Source: Adineta vaga (lineage: Eukaryota; Rotifera). Taken from it: a stretch of DNA of 64,000 nucleotides. The notes beneath the pieces are model-generated. The model did not search any database. It worked only from the letters and a program-made list of their open reading frames with translations, and was not told where the DNA came from. Shown in pieces: positions 34,140 through 45,426 of this stretch. Where the stretch lies: assembly GCA_021613535.1 (NCBI GenBank), contig CP075493.1, positions 4,588,001-4,652,000 on the forward strand, given 5' to 3'. The position numbers and the translations under genes are program-made. Positions within the stretch are counted from its first letter, which is position 1. Each line of letters begins with the position of its first letter.

Positions 34140-35750
34140 ATGATACGTTCGAATTACAGTCGTTGGAGATCATTATGTCTACCATATGGTCTTATTTATA
34201 CTTTTCTTAGTATAATTATTCTATGTCTAATAATTCTAACTATAATCTTTTCAAATTTCAAACATACTTCTACGACATCCACATCACTTCGTACTGTTAT
34301 CAATGATCTTATTGGTTCTCCATTACATTTCTCTAAAGATGATCAATATGTACATTGGACATTTTTGCATATGAATGATATTTACGAATTATTACCACTC
34401 GATCATGGACGTAAAGGTGGTTTAGCACGTGTTGCTTATGTTCGTCAATTATTAAAAGAAGAAAATCCACATACATATACAATTCTTGCTGGTGATCTTC
34501 TTTCTCCATCAGCATTGAGTTCATCAAAAGTCAATGGAACAAATTTAAATGGTAAACAAATGATTGCAACAATGAATACACTCGGTCTTGATTTGATGAC
34601 ATTTGGAAATCATGAATTTGATTTAACTGAAAATGATTTACTTACACGAATGAATGAATCAACATTTACATGGATTAGTTCTAATGTCTTTCGAAAAGAT
34701 TCAAATAAATTATTTGGTTCAAGTATTTCACATAAAATTATTACGATTGATACAGTTCGAATACTTTTCATTGGTTTAACGATTGATGATAATCAACCTT
34801 ATGTTCATATTATCAATCGATCATCACTTATTACTTATGTTCAACAATATTTACATCAATTTCCTAATGGAACATATGATATTCTTGTTGCTATAACTCA
34901 TTTAGATAAATCATTGGATATAAAACTTGCTAAACAAATTCCTCAAATTGATTTAATTCTTGGTGGACATGAACATGAAAATCAATATTATGTTCGAGGA
35001 TATCAACAAACATCTATTTATAAAGCTGATGCAAATGCATTCACAGTCTATATACTTCGTTGTTCATATAATTTAAAAACGAAACAATTTCATATCTATC
35101 CAACTTTATCTCGAATCACATCGGACATTCCTGAAGAAGAAAAAACAGCTCAGATAGCTAATTATTGGTTTAATTTAGGTATTGAAGGATTTCGTACATT
35201 AGGTTTTGAAGTACATGATATTGTTTCATGTCTTCCATCAAATATTGAATTAGATGGTCGATCGGAATCCATACAAATCTTTTCAACACATTTAACTGAT
35301 TTAATTTGTCAAAGTATGATTAAAGCAACTGAATCAACTCAAACAACGATTGGTTTCTTTAAAACTGGTACAATTCGTATCGATGATATTCTTCGTGGTA
35401 CAATTACACAATATGATATTTTACGTACATTACCTTTCACAAATTATGTTCAAAGTCTGTCAATATCTGGTAGATTACTTGCACAAATCTTGAGTGAAAA
35501 TTCATCACAACGAAGAAAAGGTTCATTACTTGTTTATGTTGGAGTCGAAACATTCGATCATGGTCAAACATGGTTAGTTGATGGAATGAATATTTTAACT
35601 AGTAATCGAAATTATCGTATTGCAACAACGGATTATACATATCGACGACTTGATTTAAATGATTCAGATGTCAATTTTTTATCAAAAAGTAATTTAACCC
35701 TTTCAAAATGTTTTATTGAGTATTTAAAAATAAAATATCCACCTTGTTGA
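34140..35750 (+). CDS. 5'-nucleotidase/UshA-family metallophosphatase, type II membrane
   Basis: Intronless, 536 aa. A single TM anchor (about residues 17-38, YTFLSIIILCLIILTIIF) is followed by an extracellular calcineurin-like phosphoesterase domain: MND (79-80) of block I, LAGDLLSPS (117-124), GNHEFD (156-161), ILGGHEHEN. The C-terminal 5'-nucleotidase domain has GFFKTGTIR and LRTLPFTNYVQSLSI. Block I reads HMNDIYE, with Tyr where most 5'-nucleotidases have the metal-binding His (NDxH). A bacterial subfamily with NDVYE shares this and the neighbouring GGLARV and LSPSALS blocks, to my knowledge. With no introns, transfer from bacteria is plausible. Likely nucleotide or phosphoester hydrolysis at the cell surface. 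Confidence 0.85.
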   Translation: MIRSNYSRWRSLCLPYGLIYTFLSIIILCLIILTIIFSNFKHTSTTSTSLRTVINDLIGSPLHFSKDDQYVHWTFLHMNDIYELLPLDHGRKGGLARVAYVRQLLKEENPHTYTILAGDLLSPSALSSSKVNGTNLNGKQMIATMNTLGLDLMTFGNHEFDLTENDLLTRMNESTFTWISSNVFRKDSNKLFGSSISHKIITIDTVRILFIGLTIDDNQPYVHIINRSSLITYVQQYLHQFPNGTYDILVAITHLDKSLDIKLAKQIPQIDLILGGHEHENQYYVRGYQQTSIYKADANAFTVYILRCSYNLKTKQFHIYPTLSRITSDIPEEEKTAQIANYWFNLGIEGFRTLGFEVHDIVSCLPSNIELDGRSESIQIFSTHLTDLICQSMIKATESTQTTIGFFKTGTIRIDDILRGTITQYDILRTLPFTNYVQSLSISGRLLAQILSENSSQRRKGSLLVYVGVETFDHGQTWLVDGMNILTSNRNYRIATTDYTYRRLDLNDSDVNFLSKSNLTLSKCFIEYLKIKYPPC

Positions 35751-35947
35751 CAATAAAAACTCTCAGTTCAATGATTGGTTATAAAATACATCGATTGATG
35801 TCATTATTATTTTCTTTCTTTCTTCTTGTTCGATACTATATGATTCATTTCTTTCTTCCATATTAGAAGCACATTTCTTTTTTAGACCACCATTAAATCT
35901 GTAATTCTCTTCTTTCTGTGGCACATACATTTCTTTCATCACATGTT

Positions 35948-37002
35948 ATGTTACGATTAAGATTAATTCTCCTCTTATTATCTTATCATATTCTTCATGT
36001 TAATGCATGGGGAGCAATCGGTCATAATCTCGTTGCACGTCTTGCTCAAAGTCAATTAAATTCAACGACAAATCATTGGATTGGACAGTATCTTTCATCA
36101 GATCTTCATAATGATTTAGGTAGAATAGCTTCTTGGCCTGATCTTATACTTTATCCTGATACAAATCCATTTGATTATGTTCATTGGCAATGGTCACGTG
36201 AATTACATTATATTAATACTCCAGCTTGGAGTTGCAATTATATTCCATCACGTGATTGTATCAGAGATCGATGTATTGAAGGTGCATTGAAAAATTATTC
36301 ACAACGATTAATTAATAAAGATGGTAATTATGTTCAACAACAAGAAGCATTAAGATTTCTTGTACATTTTCTCGGTGATATTCATCAACCATTACATAGT
36401 GGTTTTAAAACTGATCAAGGAGGAAATAATGTTAAAGGTAAATTGATTTATCATTCAAATAGATTTTCATTTACAGTTTTTATTTAGGATTTTTTCTTAA
36501 TGGAACAAATCTTACGAATTTACATACGATATGGGATGTCGAAATCATTGCCACTCGTATTCAACGACATTTTCAATCGGATGTTAATCTTTATTATAAT
36601 TATTTATTAACTTTGATGTTAAATCAATCTGTAACGATGAATGAAACATACAATGATTTTCAAGCATGGGCACAAGAAAGTGTCAATTATGTTTGTGAAC
36701 AAGTTTATTTGGATGATAATGGAAATAAATTGAATGTTTCAATGAATTTTACATTAGGAGAAAATTATTTCAATAGAAATTGGCCTTTAGTTGATCAACG
36801 TTTAGCACAAGCAGGACGACGATTAGCTGCATTATTAAATCGATTGTTTGAAAGTCGAACACCAACGAAACTTCCACCTGATGTACAAGCTTTGATTATT
36901 ATGTTATGCATTGCATTAGCTGTCTTTATGTTTGCTGGTTTAGGATTTTATTTCTACAAACCACCAGAAATCCCTGATAGAACACCTTTATTATCGGAGT
37001 AA
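35948..37002 (+). CDS. S1/P1-family nuclease with C-terminal TM helix
   Basis: Exons 35948-36437 and 36488-37002 give 334 aa. The ATG at 35948 opens signal peptide MLRLRLILLLLSYHILHVNA, and cleavage leaves Trp as residue 1 (WGAIGHNLVA), as required because the mature N-terminal Trp binds zinc. Other zinc ligands are visible: SWPDLI, FLVHFLGDIHQPLHSG, DQGGNN (Asp), and LHTIWD, which is split from the first half by the intron. These enzymes cut single-stranded DNA/RNA and remove 3'-phosphates. Unlike the secreted fungal and plant enzymes, this one ends in a TM helix (ALIIMLCIALAVFMFAGLGF) and a short cytosolic tail. It should therefore be membrane-tethered at the cell surface or in lysosomes. 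Confidence 0.88.
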
Positions 37003-37512
37003 TTGTATTGTACTATGTCTTTTTGTTGTATCAAATAGATCTGTTAGATTGATTTTTTTGTATAAATTCTATAATCCAACGTTTATTAGAATGATACTAT
37101 AGTTCTTTATTCATATTGAGCAAAATGACAACAATTTTATTTGTTAGTAAAGTAACTAATGATGATTAGTGAGAAAAATCTGGTAATATTATATTTCGAA
37201 GAGTTCATCGATGAAAAATTCATGCACAATTTAGAACATTTTTTTCGTATGATGCACTCATATCATCATTCCAATCATAATTAAAGACAACATACATTGT
37301 TTCATTACTGCTTGAAAATACTCAACAGTGGAGATATAAGATGGGCAAAACTGAAGAAATAACTAATCTCGATGTTCTCAAATTGAGAAATACATATAAT
37401 TGTTCAACAATTGACTTCTTCATATTCGATTTTTCTAAATCTTTCTCGTGCTTATTCAATAAATTCATAGCAAACGTCAAAAAAAAGAAATATGTCATAT
37501 GATTAGTTCAAT
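37003..37512. other. Intergenic, convergent 3' ends
   Basis: Between the nuclease (plus) and the first F-box gene (minus). No ORF, repeat or RNA gene recognised. Confidence 0.4.
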
Positions 37513-39398
37513 CTACCACCATAGGTACATTCTTTGATCTAAATATTCTATCGAATAATCATCAAGTAATGCTTCTTGATCAATCATTTTTCGAAATTTT
37601 TCAATCATTCGATAATTGATATTTCGACAACATAATGATGATAGATGATGATTACATGGTAATGCATTTTCCGATGAATTGATAGATTGCATTTTGGAAC
37701 AAGATAAACAATTCGTATATTCGTGTTTCCAAAAATGATGATTTTTTAAATGTATCGATGGTGACTGACGATCTTTATGAGTTCGATTTGTATATTTCCA
37801 TAAAAGATAATAAAGAATGATTTGTAAATTTTCTAGATCGACTTCAATATCAAGACTTTGAATTGTTGGACAAAATCGAAGAAGAATTTGAATATCATCA
37901 AGAATACATTGATTGAGAATAGTAACTTCAAGGATGGTATTTCGATTCATTGTCAATTGATTCGTTTGCGATTGTGGTGAAGATAGATAGAGTATCGTTT
38001 TTGGTATTGTTAAAGATTGTAGATTAGGAAAATGATTGGAAAATGAAAGTAGATGTTCGAATCGAAAGTTATTATCAGTAATAATTAGTTCCGTAAGTTG
38101 TAGTGCAGGAAATAATTGTGGAAGTTGAAATATAAATGAAAATATTTGAGTTTGATCTCCATCGGATAAAGTCAATCGAGTTACCCGTGAAAATTGAGTA
38201 CCATCTTCAGTAATTGGTTCATAACTATGAAAATGAATATCAGAAGCGAGATTCAAACTAGTAGGAGTGGCCTGAATAGTATTTTCATAGATATCATATT
38301 GTTGCCATCTATAAATATAAGAAAGATCGAATGATAATGTATACTCGATATTTCTTACCTGTATGGTTTTATTGAATGAAATTTTATCCAAGAAGATCCA
38401 TCATTACATGTATAAAGTTGATATTTAAACAACCATCCTTTTTCTAACCAAAAGGATGAATTAAATCCTTCCACAAGTGTGCAATATATCTCAAATTCTT
38501 CGAATTCCTCATTAATAATTGATTGATATTGAAGGTAGAATCGCTGTAAACAAGGCATTTGAGAACGGATCAATTGTTCCCAACGATCAGCATATAAATA
38601 TTCCAGATCCGATTTGGTAGATACAGATAAAACTTGAAATTGATGACGAAAACTACAAATAAACCATTCAAATTCATCGAAGGATGTCATTTCTAATTGA
38701 AAATGCAGTTGAACTAAATTCATTGGTATGATCGATATTTCTGATAAAGTATTATTTGAAAGAGAAATTTTACATGATAAATATTTTAATTGTGGTGTAA
38801 AAGCAAGAATTTCAAGTAATTCATTGAGATTACATGTACTCTCGATAATTAAATATTCAAGTGAACTGTATTGAATATTCGTTAATGATATGATATAATC
38901 TTGATTCCAAGTTTCAATCGATAATTTACAATATTTCAATGAAGATAATGGAATAATTAGAAAATAAATAAAATCTCGTGATCGAATTTCATCAATCGTT
39001 GTGATTGTTAAAGAAGAAAGACGTGGTAGTGAAATTAAATTAGTTAAAATATCCACAAGATTATCAGATTTGACATTGTATAAGATTAAAGTTTCAAATC
39101 GAATAAATGTTGAATTAAAAGAAATTCTTTTGAAAAATTCATCGATAAGAAGATGATGAGACAAACAAAGAGATTGAATACGATGTATATTTGGTTGTAC
39201 AATAGAATTACATCGATGTTGAAATGTTTTTTTTGATAATAAAGAAAAATTGAATGCTAATGGTATCGTTGAATAATGAATTAATTGATAAAATCGATTA
39301 TTTAGTTGAGCAAATGTTTCATATGTATAACAAATATCAAAATAATCGAATATTTCATAGAAAAGTTCATTAGAAAGATCTTCGAAACAGGTAGTCAT
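37513..39398 (-). CDS. F-box/LRR-type protein 1
   Basis: Exons 39398-38359 and 38308-37513 join in phase to 611 aa. The start at 39398 (MTTCFEDLSNELFYEIFDYF) opens directly into an F-box, LSNELFYEIFDYFDICYTYE, whose LPxEL-type core would bind Skp1 in an SCF ubiquitin ligase. The rest is a long series of irregular leucine-rich segments (SLEYLIIES, LSSLTITTIDEI, LQSLTIPKTI) that should form a substrate-binding solenoid. It ends with a Cys/His patch (CLSCSKMQS, CCRNINY). It shares its layout and the phrase IxSLCLS just after the F-box with the gene at 45.4-47.3 kb. Substrate unknown; such F-box genes are numerous in bdelloids. Confidence 0.8.
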
Positions 39399-39710
39399 TG
39401 ATGTTAGAGAGAAAAAAAGGAAATTTTTGCATAACAAATACAAGCCTTTTATGTTTTTCTTTCTATTCTCAGTAGACAAAAAAGCACGTGTATAATGATC
39501 GACATTATTTACTGCAAAGAAATTCTTTGGTTACGTTCTGTTACTTGTAAATGTAATACTCTTTTTAGTATTAAGATTCGTCTAGTTCGAAATTGATCAA
39601 TGATTTAATAAATCAATAACTTCTTTCTATCGAGAAGTTCATAAGAATACAATTAAACGTAAACGGTCTTAAATACTATTTAATAGATTGATATGAGTGT
39701 TCTATAGAAT
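39399..39710. other. Intergenic
   Basis: Between F-box gene 1 and the receptor's 3' end. Nothing recognisable. Confidence 0.4.
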
Positions 39711-42700
39711 TTATTTCGTATGTTGTTTAGTTTCAGTTTGAATAATTGATCCGCTATTTGTTGAGGGTGTTGATCGACGAAACTGTGTGATCTTTGTCAA
39801 ACGTTTACTTAAATCTGTTGCATGCCATTCATTTGAATACAAAGATGAAGGAGATATATAGAGAAAAAAACTGCTCAATTGAGGAATAAATGATGTAAAA
39901 TAGGAGATAATGAGAAGATAACGAATAGAACTTGTTTCAATTGTTTGACAAACAAGTGTTAATGAAGCAATAAATAGAGGTAATGAGAACAATTGAGGAA
40001 CAAGTGTAACAGCTGGTCCAATAACTAATTCTTTATTTTCATGAAGAACTTCACGAAGTAATTCAAAACGAGTTTGAAATCGAACTAGAAAGAGAAAATG
40101 AATTATTTTTATTCATCAATCAAATCAATATATATACCTTTGATATTCTTATCTGTATCGTTACTCATTGAAGTTGATGTTCTTTTAGTTTCATTCGAAA
40201 TCGAATCTAGAATTTTATTATTGTAAACTATTCAAATAGAAAATGTCTTCAAACTTACAAATATTTCCTTGACTAACAAGCATTTTATTCTTAATAACCA
40301 CATATGTAATCGTAATCATGGAACATAAATTTATCAAAAATGGTATCAATGCATTAATAATCGTAACACCTTGATGAAGATACATCCAAATCGAAGAATT
40401 TTGTGGAAATACTAGAATACATATAGCACTTTTACCATCATTAAAACCAGAATGTGATGAAACAAATGCTAATTCATAAGCGCCTGTTACAAGTATACAC
40501 ATCGTTGTTATAATAATTAAACGTCGAGCTATATACGGTTTTTTTAACCAACGTTTATTCAAAAATACAGTTGTATATACACGTTCAATGGCAATTAATG
40601 CAACTAACCAATATGTAATTCGACTTGATGTTTTTAATAAATAATTCAATACTGAACAACAAATTATATTTACAAGTGGATGAAAACGTCGACTTATAAT
40701 ATTGATGATTAAATGAATTAATCGTAATATTAATACAGTAAGATTAATTTGATTGATTATACTCATAAATAATAAATATTGTCCACTACCATATCGTCGA
40801 CATTTTGGTCGACGAAAAGTAACAAAAGAAAAAATATTATTTACAAAACCGAAAAGAAACATCAATGATGAACCAAAGATTAATAAATACATCGTTGTAT
40901 ATCGAATAATTGAATGATTTGATAGAAGATCTGCGGAAAATAATTGATCAAGTGTAAAAGAAAATGATTCAGAACTAAATTGACAAAATTTTCCCGAATG
41001 ACACGGCAAACAAATACAAAGATAATCATCGGCTCGTAAACGATTACCTTGAATACATCGTCCACTAGCCATACAATTCGAACATCGATCAGAAGAATGA
41101 TCGTATACAAAACATTCGGCACGTATATGATTTTCATCACAAATACATAAATAATTCATATCATGAAAACATAATAATAATTTCGTTCTATTTCGACAAA
41201 GATAATGATACTTAAATGGAGAGATTTCATCTTCATGCACTTGAAATAATTTATTGACATGATGACAACGATTCATGTCTGTAATTTCAACTGTCGCATT
41301 GAATGATGAAGCATTGATATAAACCGAAATTAAATGTATCGACATTTGTAATTTTGTATAGAGTTTAATTACAATAATTTCTGATGTTTTACTCTTCTTT
41401 TCATGTCGATAGAATATAGATGATGGAAGTTGTTTGAATAAACGTTGATAATCAAGTTCAAGTTCAAGATTAGAATAATCAATACTAAAATATTGAATAA
41501 TAGCACCATCATGTTCAAAACTTTTGTTTACATTTAAACGAATAACATCTCGTTCGATTTCACAATTTGTACCTTGATAGGATGTTTTACAAACACAAAA
41601 ATAACGATCAGGTGTAGCTGATTGAAAACATGTACCATTATTTTGACAAGGATTCGAATTACATTGTTCTTGTTCTAAAGTACATTGAAATCCATAGTAA
41701 TTTTTCGGACAAATACAATATGGAAGTTCATTTCGATTTAATAAACCTCGATACATGGGTTTACATAGAGCATTTGTTGAACAATAACCATTCATACATG
41801 TTTGATCTAATTGTGAACAATTCGTACCGGAATAATTTTCTTTACAAAGACAAATATAATCGGATTTTTTATTGAGAATTTGTTGACAGATTTGATGTTT
41901 ACCACAAGGACTACTTAAACATGGATTTCCGATGATTTGTAGTTGAGTTAAATGAAGTACTTTGGCAAAACGATACGATGGAAGAAAATCGAAATAGATC
42001 GGATATTGCCATACAGCGATTAACTCAGCTTTTTCATTCATTTTTATATCATATGCTTCAATTCGAACTGCATAGGGATGTTCATTAATAATATTCGATC
42101 GATTGAAATAACGTGATCGTTTATGAAATAAGGATTGATTGGAATGAGAATAAACAACATGATCGATTTTTTTATAATAACTTGTCATTTCAGCTGATGG
42201 ACGAGCATGAAATTCATATGAACTTAAGATTTTCTTTTCAAATGTAAACAGAACAAGCATTTTAAGAAAAATTGTTGAATCTCGAGTTGTTGTATAGATT
42301 GATTGTGAAAAATTCATATGAAACATAAGGGTAATTCGATCATTATAATATTGACAACGATCACCATAATATTGTTGAGGACAAAAGCAAACAATAGATT
42401 TATTTTGTGTAAATATACCAATACCACGATTACATTGATAAGATACGGATGAAGAGGATATATTTAGAGAATCTGTTGAAATTAAATTTTTAAATTCTCG
42501 TGTTGTAGATGAATTGATCGATATGGTTTTATTTGTCTGAACAGGAAATCGTGGTAGTTGAAAAAGTTGAGATTTATAATCAAGATGAATTTCTTTACTT
42601 CTTCGATGTATAGATTCGATGATTTTCTTTGGAGATTCGTTGTGTGTATAGCATAGATATTCATCTTCACCATGTGTACATTTTGGTATATTATCACACC

Positions 42701-45134
42701 AACTTTGCCTTGCACATTTGCCATCAAAACATGTAAAATCTAGATAAGGATCTGAACAATTTGGAAAGCGTTCTTTACCGTAACAAACGATATTATCATC
42801 GACTGGATTCGGACAACGTACATCACAAATGGATAAATAAGGAATACAAGTATCACTTGTTAAACATTTAAAATTTCGTCCAAGCATGGTTGTTCGATGG
42901 CAGAAATCTTCAGAATTTTGTTCATCTATTGCACCTAAACAATCAATATGACCATCGCCAAGTTTTTCTAATTTGATACAAGGTCGATTTGTACCATTTA
43001 TATTATATAATGGATCTGACGAGTTAATTCCATAACATGGAAATTCTGTTTCATAATCACAGATTGACATTAATGGTTTTTTCTTGTATAAACCTTCAAA
43101 TCTTGTTTGAATATCAGCTGACTTAATTAGTTTGTTATTTCGAGGTGAAAATGCATTATTCAAAATAAGAAGTCCTTCTTCATCAGATGCATCTGAGCAA
43201 TCCCATTCTTCATCTAAAACCCATTGAGGATCAATACATTGACCTGACCGACATCGCCATTGATTTTCTAAACATATCCACCATTGTTGACATAATTTTG
43301 AATCTTCATCTTTTTTCGAAGAAAAATCCCAAAAACTATCACAATAAGAACGAAATGGTATTGTTTTGCTTGAATTCATATTATCAATAAAGTTTCCATC
43401 ATTGTTCCATGATGTTTCAATATATTGACGAAGTAATTGACAATCATCTTTTGAAGTCTTCTTACATGTCAACTTTGATAGAGTTAAATCTGTACCCATC
43501 CATGATTCATCATAACGATTTTCACAATCTATATCGAAATTACCAAGACTACTAATATATAAACAAGTTGATTGATTTACTGAACATCGAAAACGATGAT
43601 GTTTATTAATTGAACATAAATTTGAACTTAATTTTGTTGATTTTTCATCATATCCATCTAAACAATTCATATATCCATCTTGTATTCGATAAGTTGAAAT
43701 ACATTCTCGAGAATCATGACATACATCAATAAAATTGTATGATCGATTATTAAATGTTCGTGAATTATTATGACAATGTTTATGATAACCAGAATTAGTC
43801 AATATCGTACGATTCTTTTCTGATTTACAAGCTTCTAGTTCGAATTGACGAAGATTAAAATTATCTTTGTATTCTTGTATCTTTTGATAGTTAACAGTAT
43901 ATCCTCGACATTTGATCGTTGCATTGATTTGCATCAAATCTGGAGTATATTCCAGCCAATTACGTGATTTTTTATAAAGAAGATTCACATACGGAGCAAT
44001 GATGGCACCATGAGGATATTGAATAGACATATTCAAACAAGGATTTTCGATTTCGTTGTAACAGTAACGATCATTAAGTTTACATTGGCAACCTTCTTCA
44101 CCTCCTTGTGTCAATGCACATTTGATGAAATAAACACATGGATCAATCTTATTTTCTTCTATATATTCTTTTCCACCATCTTGTGAAAAACATTTTCCAT
44201 TTGGCAATGTCCACATTTGTAGTTTTGAATGAGTTTCACACATAAAATATTGATCACGTCGATTCATACATGTTGTTAATGTAATCGATGATTTTTGAAA
44301 AGCTAATCGATCGGAAATACATTGTCCATCTCCACATGACCAATAATTTGGTAAACATATTCGTTCATCACATTCTAAACTTATTTCTTGAAAAGCACAT
44401 AGTCCATTATCAAAAGTTCCTTTTTCATCTGATAAGTCCATACAATCATATTCTCCATCGAGAAAATATTCATTTGGAATACACATTCCATTCATACAAC
44501 GATATTCATACCATTCACATTCATCAAATTCTAATCGATCACAATTTTCTTCATCATAACCAAACATACATTGTTGAACACCATCACAAATATCACGCCA
44601 ATCAAGACATAATAAACCCGAATTACATTCTAATGTTGTATAACATAGAATATCACTATCTTTCTGTGCTTGATCTTGATTCTCTTTCTTCATATTCATT
44701 TCACCAAGTACAGTTTCAGAAAATGTCGTACCTATTGGTAATACATATTCACAATATTTACCAAATGATTGTAAATGCATATTACATTGACATAGATAAT
44801 TATTATTCTTCTCATTTGGTGCTTGAACATAGTATGCATATTGTCCAACCATTTCTAATGTTGACTTCCATTCATATGTAATAGTACTAACACTTATATT
44901 CTTTGACAACAATTCTGAAAATGAATGATAGATTCCATCGTGATCACATTTTTTAATCTGATTTTCTCGACGTAAGACAATTGGTATTTCAGGTCGACGA
45001 CAATAAATCAGTGTTTGATGAAATAAACAATCATAAAATTCCACTGATGGACCATCTTCTGTATAATAAAGAAAGATTTTCGCTTCAATGACGATTAGAA
45101 TAATGACAAGTAATACAAATTGTATGATTATCAT
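39711..45134 (-). CDS. LDLa/EGF-containing 7TM receptor
   Basis: Exons 45134-40259, 40206-40138 and 40084-39711 join in phase to 1,772 aa. The start is the ATG at 45134 (MIIIQFVLLVIILIVIEA signal peptide). The ectodomain of about 1,390 residues has a run of LDL-receptor class A repeats (CDGVQQCMFGYDEENC, DCMDLSDE, CRSGQCIDPQWVLDEEWDCS, DCSDASDEEG) and EGF repeats (CGKHQICQQ, CICPKNYYGFQC, CQNNGTCFQS). Seven TM helices follow. TM1-TM5 are in exon 1, with ALIAIERVY as the DRY-equivalent at the end of TM3. The small exon encodes a Ser/Thr-rich third intracellular loop (SNETKRTSTSMSND). TM6 and TM7 lie in exon 3. LDLa repeats on a class A receptor recall relaxin receptors and snail GRL101, but EGF repeats replace LRRs here. 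Ligand unknown. Confidence 0.88.
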
Positions 45135-45426
45135 ATTGTATGAAACTAACAATCAAATACAGATTTATTAGTAATTCTAAGTTCAGTTTTTATCACGTCT
45201 ATCAACATGTATTTATTCAGATAATATAAAACGTGTTAAAACAATTCTAGAATACGTAACATATATAATTTCAAAAGATATCTATGCCAATAAAATAGAA
45301 GATAACATAAATGCAAGAAACTATGTCATTATTTATTTTCTTCTTTTTTTTTGACAAAAAAATGTTTTTTTAAAATAATATTTCTTTATGAGAATTAGTG
45401 GATATGTTGCTTGTGATCAATGAAAT

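Noticed and set aside
33868-34143. 91-codon ORF ending at the phosphatase start
   Set aside because: No recognisable domain; it lies in the short divergent promoter region and overlaps the ATG of a well-supported gene.
44288-44881. 197-codon plus-strand ORF rich in His, Tyr and Ile
   Set aside because: It is the mirror of the Cys- and Asp-rich LDLa coding sequence on the other strand; no domain or signal peptide.
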